Shown here one piece after another: positions 6,809 through 15,400 of a stretch of 17,448 bases of DNA; within the stretch, counting starts at the first letter, position 1; each line of letters opens with the position of its first letter. Both the position numbers and the translations under genes were made by a program. The stretch spans positions 1 through 17,448 of the forward strand of contig JAFRRE010000041.1 of the NCBI GenBank assembly GCA_017428285.1. The letters run 5' to 3'. The stretch comes from Bacteroidales bacterium (GTDB lineage Bacteria; Bacteroidota; Bacteroidia; Bacteroidales; F082). Below the pieces are notes generated by a model. It made no database searches. It was given only the letters and a program-made list of their open reading frames with translations, and was not told where the DNA came from.

Positions 6809-7261
6809 TTAAAATGGCAGGTCATTACCCTCGTCTTGGGTGGGTGCTTGTGGAGTATAACCTGGTGCAGGCTCGGGAGCGGGAGCGTAAGGTTGACCAT
6901 ACGACGATTGCTGTACGGGACGGGCGGGTGCCATCTGCATCATCTTGTCGGCATGGACCTCGGTGACGTAGCGCATAATGCCTTGCTGGTCGGTGTATTG
7001 GCGGGTGCGCAGTTTGCCTTCCACATACATCAAGTCGCCTTTGGCATAGTTGCGGCGGCCATCAGCAATGTCGTTGGCGAGGTTGCCCCATACCACGATG
7101 TTGTGCCAGTCGGTCTGCTCCACCCAATTGTTGTCGCGGTCGCGATAACGTTCTGAGGTGGCCAATGTGGCTGAAATTTTGCGGTTGCCGTTTTCGAATG
7201 TGGTAACTTCAGGGTCTTTCCCGAGTCGGCCAATGAGGATGACTTTGTTCAAGCTTGCCAT
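6809..7261 (-). CDS. ssb: Single-stranded DNA-binding protein SSB
   Basis: 150 residues. The N-terminal OB fold (about 1-108) begins MASLNKVILIGRLGKDPEV, with the WVEQTDWHNIVVWG core at 46-59 and GDLMYVEGKLRTRQY at 75-89. A flexible Pro/Gln-rich linker (110-142) leads to the acidic tip DEGNDLPF at 143-150, which is the conserved docking peptide for replication and repair proteins. It binds single-stranded DNA during replication, recombination and repair. It is 12 bases downstream of mutY on the same strand, so the two are probably co-transcribed; the order mutY-ssb-gldE-gldD is a familiar Bacteroidota arrangement. Confidence 0.96.
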   Translation of the reverse strand: MASLNKVILIGRLGKDPEVTTFENGNRKISATLATSERYRDRDNNWVEQTDWHNIVVWGNLANDIADGRRNYAKGDLMYVEGKLRTRQYTDQQGIMRYVTEVHADKMMQMAPARPVQQSSYGQPYAPAPEPAPGYTPQAPTQDEGNDLPF

Positions 7262-7273
7262 AATGTAGTTTTT

Positions 7274-8326
7274 TTAAGTGTTTAAGTATAAATCAATTAA
7301 GCGAGGAATAGGGAAAGTACCCAAATCCATTTCGGGGGTCAAAAATAAATCTTTTGTTTCAATCCGCAACATTTTTTTTTCAAGTTTTATTTCGATGAAT
7401 TGGGCGATGATGGTACGATGGGTCAGCTTGTGGGTGAAGACAGGGGAGACCTTTGTAATGGTAAATGGCTTGTTTCCAATGAGTTGATCGAATTGCTCGG
7501 AGGCCATGACCTCTTCCACAGTCATAGGTTTTTCGCTTTCGATGCAGGGAAAATCATAGAGGTTTTTCCAAATGTCATTGTCGCTGCGCTTGTGCAGGTA
7601 AACATTGTCTTTTATTCTGATAACCAAATAGTTGAAATATCTTGTGCTGACCTTGACCTTTTGCAGTTTCACTGGGCGCTGCATCACGGTTTGATGGGTG
7701 AGGGACAAACATTGGGCTTGCAGCGGGCAAAGCAGGCAGTTGGGATTCTTGGGTGTGCAGTGCAAGGCACCAAACTCCATCATGGCTTGGTTGTGGAGGC
7801 CAGGTTGTTTGCGGTTCAGCAGTTCCTCGGCAAGATGGGCGAAGAGGGTTTGGCCTTCACTAATATTAATAGGTGTGTCGATGTCGAAGAGACGCGAGAG
7901 CACGCGATACACATTGCCGTCGACCACGGCGAGTGGCAGGTTGAAAGCTATAGATGCGATGGCAGCTGCGGTATAGCTGCCAATGCCTTGAAGCTGTTTA
8001 AGTTGTTCGAAATCAGCGGGGAATTGCCCTTCATATTGTTCCACGACTTGTCTTGCACACTTGTGAAGATTGCGGGCACGTGAGTAATAACCGAGACCTT
8101 GCCACATCTTCAGCACCTCTTCCTCCGATGCCTTTGCAAGGTCGGTCACGGAGGGCCAACGCTCAATAAAACGCAGGTAATAGTCCATGCCTTGGTTGAC
8201 ACGGGTCTGTTGCAGGATCACCTCGGAAAGCCATACCTCGTAGGGCGTAGGGTCGTGTCGCCAAGGGAGGTCGCGACGGTTTTCGGCGTACCAATTAATT
8301 AAGGTGTCGTGTATGATGTTCATCAT
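7274..8326 (-). CDS. mutY: Adenine DNA glycosylase MutY
   Basis: 350 residues, normal length. It removes adenine mispaired with 8-oxoguanine. The glycosylase domain has the catalytic Glu35 in LSEVILQQTRV, the helix-hairpin-helix LQGIGSYTA (112-120) and the catalytic Asp136 in VVDGNVYRV. The iron-sulphur loop has Cys190, 197, 200 and 206 with the C-x6-C-x2-C-x5-C spacing of MutY. The C-terminal region (about 230-350) is the NUDIX-like 8-oxoG recognition domain (KRSDNDIWKNLYDFP, FTHKLTHR). The two adjacent Met codons at 8326 and 8323 are equivalent start choices. Divergent from the HU gene; first gene of the minus-strand block. Confidence 0.96.
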   Translation of the reverse strand: MMNIIHDTLINWYAENRRDLPWRHDPTPYEVWLSEVILQQTRVNQGMDYYLRFIERWPSVTDLAKASEEEVLKMWQGLGYYSRARNLHKCARQVVEQYEGQFPADFEQLKQLQGIGSYTAAAIASIAFNLPLAVVDGNVYRVLSRLFDIDTPINISEGQTLFAHLAEELLNRKQPGLHNQAMMEFGALHCTPKNPNCLLCPLQAQCLSLTHQTVMQRPVKLQKVKVSTRYFNYLVIRIKDNVYLHKRSDNDIWKNLYDFPCIESEKPMTVEEVMASEQFDQLIGNKPFTITKVSPVFTHKLTHRTIIAQFIEIKLEKKMLRIETKDLFLTPEMDLGTFPIPRLIDLYLNT

Positions 8327-8409
8327 TGTTTGTGGGGCGAAATTCTTTATTTATAACTCATTAGAAGAAAAAAATTGCATTAATAGGGCCTACGTATTGA
8401 AAATGTTCG

Positions 8410-8417
8410 TACCTTTG
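8410..8417 (+). promoter_or_regulatory. HU promoter -7 box (TACCTTTG)
   Basis: TACCTTTG followed by CCGC is an excellent match to the Bacteroidota -7 element TAnnTTTG. It is 50 bases upstream of the HU ATG, and the leader in between is A-rich without a Shine-Dalgarno sequence, typical of highly expressed Bacteroidota genes. A -33 element is not evident. The 8327-8466 gap otherwise holds no feature I can name. Confidence 0.65.
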
Positions 8418-8466
8418 CCGCAAATTTACAACAAACATTATAACTAACCATTAAATAAGAGAAAAA

Positions 8467-8739
8467 ATGACAAAAGCAGAAATCGTTGCTGAAATCGCAA
8501 GCAAGACCGGCATTGAGAAAGGTGCTGTGCAGAATGTTGTGGAGAACTTCATGGAAGTTGTGAAGAACGCTATGGCAAAGGGTGAGAACGTTTATCTGAG
8601 AGGCTTCGGCAGCTTCATCATCAAGACAAGAGCTGAGAAGACCGGCCGCAATATTGGCAAGAACATCGCCATCACCATCCCTGCCCACAAGATTCCGGCC
8701 TTCAAGCCTGCCAAGACCTTCATGAACGCTGTAAAATAA
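8467..8739 (+). CDS. hup: Nucleoid DNA-binding protein HU
   Basis: 90 residues, the standard HU/IHF size. It starts MTKAEIVAEIASKTG, has the family GFGSF turn at 46-50 and ends with the dimer-arm return strand HKIPAFKPAK (74-83). It bends and compacts DNA as a dimer. The arm tip reads GRNIGKN (60-66) where E. coli HU has RNPQTGK, so the intercalating proline is replaced by Ile62, a variant I associate with Bacteroidota HU proteins. A good promoter lies upstream, and a small basic gene follows after 26 bases. Confidence 0.95.
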   Translation: MTKAEIVAEIASKTGIEKGAVQNVVENFMEVVKNAMAKGENVYLRGFGSFIIKTRAEKTGRNIGKNIAITIPAHKIPAFKPAKTFMNAVK

Positions 8740-8765
8740 GAAACAACTTGTAAAATCTTTATACT

Positions 8766-8855
8766 ATGCCAAACGGTAAGAAACACAAAAGACACAAGAT
8801 GTCGACGCACAAGCGCAAAAAACGCTTGAGAAAGGACAGACACAAGAAGAAATAA
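8766..8855 (+). CDS. Very basic 29-residue protein, possibly ribosome-associated
   Basis: The product starts MPNGKKHKRHKMSTHKRKKR and ends LRKDRHKKK; about two thirds of the residues are Lys, Arg or His, with no acidic residue except one Asp. Small proteins of nearly this sequence occur in many Bacteroidota between HU and RNase G, so I believe it is a real gene despite its size. Charge and length suggest RNA or ribosome binding; that is inference, and I cannot say whether it equals a described Bacteroidota ribosomal protein. It is 26 bases after HU and precedes a terminator-like hairpin, so HU and this gene probably share a transcript. Confidence 0.8.
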   Translation: MPNGKKHKRHKMSTHKRKKRLRKDRHKKK

Positions 8856-8877
8856 GCTCTTCTTGAGCCTAAACACG

Positions 8878-8922
8878 ACAATAACACAGCATTGGCTAAT
8901 CCCATTGTTGTGTTATTGTTTT
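8878..8922 (+). terminator. Terminator after HU and the small basic gene
   Basis: 14-bp stem (8878-8891 with 8906-8919, arms ACAATAACACAGCA and TGTTGTGTTATTGT, one G-T wobble), a 14-base loop, then a run of four T at 8919-8922. It is AT-rich with a short T tract, so it may be leaky and allow read-through into the RNase gene. Confidence 0.65.
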
Positions 8923-8956
8923 ATCAATCAAAACGTTAACCCCAAAGTAAAACACT

Positions 8957-10549
8957 ATGTCTGAAGAACAACAACAAGAGGTTGTAGTGGAAGTGAAGAC
9001 AGTGACGCGCGATTTGGTCATCAACTCGCACGCTTCGGAGGTTGACATCGCTCTTCTGGAAGACAACGCACTTGTCGAACTTCACAGAGAAAAGACCAAC
9101 AACCAGTTTGCGGTTGGTGACGTTTACTTGGGCAGAGTGAAGAAGATTCTGCCAGGTCTCAACGCCGCTTTTGTGGACGTGGGCTATCCCAAGGAGGCTT
9201 TCCTGCACTATCTCGACCTCGGCCTGCAGGCCAATTCGTTGATGAAGTACAAGAAAGCAGTTGTCGGTGGCGATGATGTGCCCATGGACAAGTTCAAACT
9301 TGATCCCGACCTGCCCAAGAATGGCAAGATTGGGGATTTGCTCAACGTGGGCGACCTGCTCCCCGTACAAATCGCCAAGGAACCCATCCACACCAAAGGA
9401 CCGAGAATCACCGCTGAGGTCTCCTTTGCGGGTCGTTATCTCGTCCTCGTCCCCTTCTCCAACCGCATTTCGGTATCCCAAAAAATCCGCAGCAGCGAGG
9501 AACGCAACCGTCTCCGCCGTCTGATTCAGAGCATCAAGCCCGCCAACTATGGCGTCATCATCCGTACCGTCGCCGAAGGCAAAAAAGTGGCCGACCTCGA
9601 CGCCGACCTGCGTTCTTTGATTTCCAAGTGGGAACAGTGCATCATCGAGATGAAGAAGATGACGACCTTCGGCAGGATGGTCAGTGAGATGGACCAAACC
9701 AGCGTCATGCTGCGCGATTTGCTCAACGAGTCGTTCAACAACATCCATGTGAACGACGAGAAACTCTATGAAGAGATCCAGAAAAACATTCAGACTTTCG
9801 CACCGCAAAAAGTTGATATTGTGCAACTTTACAAAGGCAAAGAACCTATCTTTGACTATTTCAATGTTACCAAGCAAATCAAAGGCTTTTTCGGTAAGAT
9901 CGTCACCATCAGAAACGGTGTCTACCTTGTCATCGAGCACACCGAGGCCATGCATGTCATCGATGTGAACAGCGGCCATCGGGTGAACAAGGAGAATTCG
10001 CAGGAAGACAACGCTTTCCAAGTCAACATTGAAGCCGCCAAGGAAATCGCGCGCCAGTTGCGTTTGCGCGACATGGGCGGCATCATCATCGTCGACTTCA
10101 TCGACATGCACGAAGCCAAACATCGCAAGGATCTGTTTGACGCTTTGGTCGAAGCCATGGCTCACGACCGTGCCAAACACACCATTCTTCCCCCGACGAA
10201 GTTCGGCCTCATCCAAATCACGCGCCAACGCGTGCGTCCTGAGACGGAGGTACAGGTGCAGGAGAAATGCCCTGTGTGCGCCGGCGAAGGCAAGATTCGC
10301 CCCGCCATCCTCTTCATCGACGAAATCGAAAACCACCTCAAGTACCTCATGGTCGACCAAAACGAGAATCATTTGACCTTGCAGGTGCATCCTTTCATTT
10401 ATGCCTACCTCTCCTTGGACGGCCTGTTTTCGATTCGCCGCAAATGGATGAAGAAATACGGAAAGAAGTTCAAGGTGCAGTCGATGCCCGAATTCCATGT
10501 TTTGCAGTACAACTTCCAAAACGCCAACGGCGACGACATCAAACTATAA
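8957..10549 (+). CDS. rng: Ribonuclease G/E family endoribonuclease
   Basis: 530 residues, the RNase G-like length without the long C-terminal scaffold of RNase E. An S1-type RNA-binding part lies at about 38-165 (GDVYLGRVKKILPGLNAAFVDVG, split by the family insert). The catalytic Mg2+ aspartates are Asp336 (MHVIDVNSG) and Asp380 (GGIIIVDFIDM), matching E. coli RNase E D303 and D346. The Zn-link cysteines are Cys438 and Cys441 in CPVC. It cleaves single-stranded RNA in 5S/16S/23S rRNA maturation and mRNA decay. No clear promoter immediately upstream; transcription may come from read-through of the HU terminator. A perfect terminator follows the gene. Confidence 0.95.
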   Translation: MSEEQQQEVVVEVKTVTRDLVINSHASEVDIALLEDNALVELHREKTNNQFAVGDVYLGRVKKILPGLNAAFVDVGYPKEAFLHYLDLGLQANSLMKYKKAVVGGDDVPMDKFKLDPDLPKNGKIGDLLNVGDLLPVQIAKEPIHTKGPRITAEVSFAGRYLVLVPFSNRISVSQKIRSSEERNRLRRLIQSIKPANYGVIIRTVAEGKKVADLDADLRSLISKWEQCIIEMKKMTTFGRMVSEMDQTSVMLRDLLNESFNNIHVNDEKLYEEIQKNIQTFAPQKVDIVQLYKGKEPIFDYFNVTKQIKGFFGKIVTIRNGVYLVIEHTEAMHVIDVNSGHRVNKENSQEDNAFQVNIEAAKEIARQLRLRDMGGIIIVDFIDMHEAKHRKDLFDALVEAMAHDRAKHTILPPTKFGLIQITRQRVRPETEVQVQEKCPVCAGEGKIRPAILFIDEIENHLKYLMVDQNENHLTLQVHPFIYAYLSLDGLFSIRRKWMKKYGKKFKVQSMPEFHVLQYNFQNANGDDIKL

Positions 10550-10573
10550 GGAAGTGCTGCCCAAAAAACCTCG

Positions 10574-10609
10574 AAAAGCCGTCCCAAACGATAATGGGAC
10601 GGCTTTTTT
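10574..10609 (+). terminator. Rho-independent terminator of rng
   Basis: Stem AAAAGCCGTCCCA (10574-10586) with TGGGACGGCTTTT (10595-10607), an 8-base loop, and six T at 10604-10609. Textbook intrinsic terminator 25 bases after the RNase stop; the A tract before the stem also allows some function on the minus strand. Confidence 0.92.
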
Positions 10610-10614
10610 CGCAT

Positions 10615-10718
10615 AAAAAAGTAAGGACATCGGCTTTTGTGGCAGAATGTTATTTTGTTGATTTACAGAATAATCTGATAAGGACATCCCAAAAAAGTAG
10701 GGACATCGCCTTCTGGTG
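10615..10718 (+). repeat. Direct repeats with a GGACATC core
   Basis: Two 28-base direct copies, 10615-10642 and 10691-10718 (both begin AAAAAAGTA and share GGACATCG then CTT), agree at about 23 of 28 positions. A third, shorter copy of the core (AAGGACATC, 10680-10688) lies between them. They sit in the 241-base gap between rng and the TPR-regulator gene, upstream of that gene's promoter. They could be operator sites or merely a duplicated segment. Confidence 0.55.
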
Positions 10719-10731
10719 AGCCTCGCACCTC

Positions 10732-10760
10732 TTGACAAATGTTTTTTTGCTATATTTTTG
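10732..10760 (+). promoter_or_regulatory. Promoter of the TPR/HTH gene
   Basis: TTGACA at 10732-10737 and TATTTTTG at 10753-10760, with 18 bases between the TTG and the TAnnTTTG box, close to the 19-21 spacing of the Bacteroides consensus. Start of transcription would be near 10767, giving a leader of about 24 bases before the ATG at 10791. Confidence 0.6.
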
Positions 10761-10790
10761 CGTCAGAGAAACGGACAAAAAGTGTGAGTC

Positions 10791-12266
10791 ATGAATAAAA
10801 ACCTGAAATCCCTAATCCTAACAGCCGCCGTTTGCCTCGCTTTGGTAGCCTGCGATAGCCAAGCGAAGCGCATGGAACAGGCAAAAGTATTATATGAAGA
10901 AGGCATGCAACTGCGCGAGCAACGCCGCTCCGAAGAGGCCGCCGAGAAGTTCCTGCAAGGGTTGGCTCTCGTGCAGCGCTCGGACAAGACCGCCGAGACC
11001 GTCCAATTGGAAGGTCAGCTCTGCGACAACCTCGGCGCCATGTACCTCAAGCACGGCCTTTTCGAGGATGCCTTCAAGCAACATCAGCAGGCACTGAACT
11101 GCTTTAAGCAGACTGCCGACTCCACGGGCATGATGAACGCCTACCGCAACAGCGGTCGGGCGGTGCGGGCGCAGGAGCAATATACACAAGCCAAGCAATA
11201 CTACGACTCGGCCTTCCGTGTGGCTACCTTCATCAACGACCAAAACATGCTCGCTGACCTCTACCTCGAGATGGGTCGCGACTATTACATGGAGACGGGC
11301 AACTTCGCCAAAGGCATCGAGAGCGTCAACCAAGCCTTGGAAATCGGCCTCGGCGACAACGACACCGACATCGCCCACATGACCTTGGGCATCCTCTATT
11401 ATTATTCGCGAGAAAACGACAAGGCAAAGTCGTTTTTGAATCAAGCCCTCCGCAGCGAGCGGGCGGGACTGAAGATGTCTGTCTATCAGACGCTTTACGC
11501 CATCGCCTACAGCGAGGGTGACTACCAACAGGCGGTGAAATACCACACGCATTTTTCAGACAACTTGGTGCAAGCCGATGCGGAGCACTCCAGTGAGACA
11601 ATGCAAAGAATCAAGGCGGAATACGAGTTGAAAGCCCAACAAAGCGAACTCGAGAGCCTGCACCGCACCCGCGATCTAAAACTCTATTTGATTATCGCCT
11701 TGGCGGTGATAGCCTTGCTCGTCATCCTCTTGATTGTGAGGAAGAAAATCAGCGACCACAAGTTGGAGATGGAGCACTTCGGGCGACAGGTGGAGCGCGA
11801 CCAGAACCGCATCCACGAGTTGGTGAGCGACATGGAGAACCTGATCCGCACCAACGACGAGTTAAGGCGCAGCCAGCAGTCGCTCCCGCCGAAGGATTTG
11901 ATGTCGATCCAGAAAATCTTGACACGAAACAAGATCATGACCACCGCGCAAGCCCTCACGGAAGAAGTGAACAACGACTCGCTCAACTTCGAGTTGACCG
12001 ACAACGACTGGAACGACTTCATCAGTCTCACCGACTTGGTCTTCGACGGCTTCTCGCAGCGGTTGTTGCAACTCTACCCCAAACTCAGCAAGTGGGATGT
12101 GCGCATCTGCTGCCTCTCCAAAAACGGCTTCTCCAACCAAGTGATTTCCATCCTGTTGGACACCCAGACCGACTCTTACTACAAACGCAAAACCCGCATA
12201 AAACAGATGAAGATGGACCTCGGGGATGATAATCGCACTTTTGAGGAAATCGTGAATGCTGTATGA
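10791..12266 (+). CDS. Membrane-anchored TPR protein with C-terminal HTH
   Basis: 491 residues. An N-terminal signal with lipobox LVAC (Cys21) is followed by tetratricopeptide-type helical repeats (about 28-262; for example LGAMYLKHGLFEDAFKQHQQ and QYTQAKQYYDSAFRVA). Then come a charged helix (265-295), one membrane helix (about 297-316), a coiled coil (322-365) and a C-terminal helix-turn-helix of the LuxR/GerE shape (about 428-470; LSKWDVRICCLSKNGFSNQVISILL). The likely topology is TPR outside the inner membrane and HTH inside, linking an extracytoplasmic signal to transcription. Such TPR-TM-HTH proteins are common in Bacteroidota and mostly uncharacterised. Single gene with its own promoter, directly before a surface-protein cluster. 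Whether Cys21 is lipidated or the segment is a plain anchor is not certain. Confidence 0.8.
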   Translation: MNKNLKSLILTAAVCLALVACDSQAKRMEQAKVLYEEGMQLREQRRSEEAAEKFLQGLALVQRSDKTAETVQLEGQLCDNLGAMYLKHGLFEDAFKQHQQALNCFKQTADSTGMMNAYRNSGRAVRAQEQYTQAKQYYDSAFRVATFINDQNMLADLYLEMGRDYYMETGNFAKGIESVNQALEIGLGDNDTDIAHMTLGILYYYSRENDKAKSFLNQALRSERAGLKMSVYQTLYAIAYSEGDYQQAVKYHTHFSDNLVQADAEHSSETMQRIKAEYELKAQQSELESLHRTRDLKLYLIIALAVIALLVILLIVRKKISDHKLEMEHFGRQVERDQNRIHELVSDMENLIRTNDELRRSQQSLPPKDLMSIQKILTRNKIMTTAQALTEEVNNDSLNFELTDNDWNDFISLTDLVFDGFSQRLLQLYPKLSKWDVRICCLSKNGFSNQVISILLDTQTDSYYKRKTRIKQMKMDLGDDNRTFEEIVNAV

Positions 12267-12268
12267 GA

Positions 12269-12341
12269 AACTACGGATTACACGGATTTGACGGAAATAT
12301 TCATCAAAATGGAATTTGTATAATCCGTAAAATCCGTAGTT
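12269..12341. repeat. Inverted repeat, AACTACGGATT type
   Basis: Two 20-base arms, 12269-12288 (AACTACGGATTACACGGATT) and 12322-12341, are reverse complements with two mismatches around a 33-base spacer. It begins two bases after the TPR gene stop. No T tract follows, so terminator function is doubtful. I recognise this ACGGATTACACGGATT style as a dispersed repeat in Bacteroidota genomes, from general knowledge only. Confidence 0.7.
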
Positions 12342-12350
12342 AAAAAATGA

Positions 12351-12378
12351 AATCAAATAATTAACAATCAAATAATTA
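12351..12378 (+). repeat. 13-base direct repeat before the large surface gene
   Basis: AATCAAATAATTA occurs at 12351-12363 and again at 12366-12378, two bases apart, ending 5 bases before the ATG at 12384. The leader is AT-rich with no Shine-Dalgarno sequence. It could be a simple duplication or an unstructured translation leader. Confidence 0.6.
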
Positions 12379-12403
12379 GACCTATGAAAAGATTAGTGTT
12401 AAC
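12377..12403 (+). repeat. Start-site block shared with the gene at 16955
   Basis: From TAGACCT through the ATG into codon 7, 27 bases match 16948-16974 with a single difference (G to A at 12398). The same bases include the codons for MKRLVLT. It supports 12384 and 16955 as the true starts and shows recent common origin of the two genes' 5' ends. Confidence 0.7.
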
Positions 12404-15400
12404 TTTAGCGATTTCGCTCGCCTTCGCACTTGTTAGTATGGCGCAAACCTCGTTCACATTTGACGATGGTATTCTTTATGGATGGACCACCATCGATGCG
12501 GATGGCGACGGGAATAACTGGCAACTATCTACTAATGGTGGGTTGTCTGGCAATGTTTCTGATGGGATGGTGCTGTCTTATTCTTTGGATGGCGCTACTG
12601 GAGATTCCTTAACGCCAGACAATTACTTCGTTTCGCCTCGAGTGACCTTGAGCCAAGAAAACAGTTATATTTGTTTCTATGCTCGTGCTTTAGATGAGTC
12701 ACATCCAGCTGAACATTTTGGTGTAGCCATTTCCACTACGGTAAACAACGACCCTTCGGCTTTTACTATGTTGCAGGATTGGACACTTCATGTTTCCCTT
12801 TATCCAGATGAATGGATTTTTTACACTGTTGATTTAAGCCAGTATGCTGGTCAGGAGGTCTATCTTGCCTTCCGTCATTACCCTTTGAATGGAATGGTAG
12901 AATCCGCTGTCCGCATAGATGACATCTATATTGAGGGTGAGTTGATTGATGGGCATGAAATATGGAATCCTTTAAATCTTCCGGGTACATTAAAGGGGGT
13001 AAATGCCCAAGGCGACCTGTACAGTATAAGTTCTGATACTTATCCTGCCTCATTGGTGCGCTCTCATGACGATGGCGAGACATGGGAAACCGTATTCACC
13101 GACAGTTTCGGAAACATGGCTATCGGAGACAAAGGCAGGATATTCCTGATATGCGACCGCATCGTCAATTACTCCGACGACAATGGCGATACATGGCAAC
13201 AGACTTCACCTATTAATACTGATACTGGCTACAACTGGTTCAGTTGCATGGATATGCGCTCCCCATCAAACGACACGCTTGTCGGTTATTCTTCACCCTA
13301 TTTGATTTGGACACTTGATGGTGGTGCCACTTGGGACTCAACCCGCATTGCCGTCATGGAAGACCACCAAGAAATCAGCGACCTACTCGTCAATGAAAAC
13401 GGTGATGTGTATGTTAGCATTTGGTATTATGTCGGGTCTAACATCGGTGTTTACCATTCCACCCTTTCTGATATGCGCAATTGGGAACTTGTTGCGTTTC
13501 AGGGTTATAGCGTCAGGGACATGGATTTTGACCCTGATGGCAATGTGGTTTGCGGTGTTTATGGAGGTTTTTCTGGCTTTGAGCATATACATGGCTTTTA
13601 TGCTGTTCATGCCAAAAATGTTGGAATTGCCGACAATGGCATTGTATACAGATGGAATATGGCTGAAAATAATTCGGCTGTTTTGGCCTATTCCTTTGAC
13701 CACGGAGAACACTTTACCGAAATAGGAGAAGTTCTTCCTTTAGCTGAGCCTGCTCCTGGTGGCGAGGACGGTTTCCTTTCCAAAGGTCATGACAATCATT
13801 TGTACTTTTACGGCAATGGACTATACTATAAGAGCCGCCGAAATGCTGATAACATTCAAACTAGTGGTGTCTTGACGCGAGTCTCCGCCCCTTATTTCGA
13901 GCAAAATGCCAGCGACAACCGCTTGGCCATCGTCAAGGACAATGTGGCTTTATATATAACCGTGAATGGTTATTGGCCTAATCCCGACGCTGATGAGCTC
14001 ATTGTCAATTCTGCTACCATTCCGTTAGGCTCTGAAATCGAAGCCGTTGGAACTTATTCCATTATGCATGACCAAAATGGCGACAGCTTTAGGGTGTTTG
14101 ATATTGAGAGACTTGAAAATCCAACATACCAATCCATTATCGGTTATTTGATGCAAGGATACTTCGATATAGAAAGTACCGATGATGTTTGCGCATGGTA
14201 CCTTGGGGATCAATCGACCTTTGATGAGATTTATAGGAGGTATGGCAAACGATGGATTATCACCATTAATGGAGAAATGCAAACAGAACTAGAACTCCCT
14301 GATTTCAATGGCATACAGTTGTCCGATTCCATACGATATACCTTAACTGGTATTCCTGACAGCATCGTCGGCTATTATGGCCGTACAATATATTTTCTTG
14401 AATTGACCAATGTCATTCCATATGAGCCCAACTTCACTGCCAATGGCATACTCACTACCCAAAGCGACCTTTGTCTTTCCACACCATGCGGTGAAATACC
14501 TTATTTGTCGCTGGATGAAGGTGATGGACGGCATTACCTTACCCTTGTGGACAAGATGCAGCATAACTATATCAATGACAATCTTTTTGAGGAAGGCGTT
14601 CAGGCGCAAATTCATGGCATAGAAACCACGCATTATGACCTTTTCGGAGCACCATTCAACACTCTCGACATCCTTGAAATGGAAACCTCTATTGATAGTA
14701 CTTTGGTTGGCGCTGTGGTAAATGCACCTAACCCGCCTATTGGGGCCAACCCTCCTCTTGATTTGGAACTTGCTTTTACGCATAATGGTGTTCTGTACTA
14801 TACCCCCAATGTCCATGAATGGTGGTTGTATGAAACGGGTCCAGCTTATGGCCATGGAACTTATTGCTATGCTGTCGATAACGACACGTTGTTTGTCGGT
14901 AAGGAAGTAACTGCCCAAGTGACGGCTTCCACTATGCGCATTGGTAATAGTCTGAAACCTTACTATTGGGTTAATCTCAACCATGCGGACTATTACGACC
15001 ACATAGAGACGCTTCATGGCAGATTGGTTATTACCAATGAGTTGTATGACTATGGGGTCTACGCTTTTGTCACAGATGACAATGAGGCATTTCTTATAGA
15101 ACCTTATTTTATTGGGGCTGCGATGGAAAACGAGCTTGCTATAGGCCAAGACACCCTCCATGTAGGCTCTTCGTTCACCGCCACTGGCGAGGTGTTCCAA
15201 TGGCATAGCTATGATTTTTACAGTCCCTATCAATTCACTGGCATCAGTATTCTGGAGATTAGTGACATTGGAGCAATTTTCCCATTAAGTAACGAATGGT
15301 ACTACGAAATCCAGAACGACGACGGCAGCATCACCTATCAACACCTTTATCAATCTGGCGACACCATTGTCAACGATGAGCCGACGCAAATCCTTGTGAA

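Noticed and set aside
8936..10519. 527-codon open frame on the minus strand opposite RNase G
   Set aside because: It mirrors a fully conserved RNase G/E gene; the product is rich in His, Val, Leu and Asp as expected for an antisense shadow and shows no domain.
14343..15233. 296-codon open frame on the minus strand
   Set aside because: It lies wholly inside the large secreted protein gene, shows no recognisable motif, and has no plausible promoter.
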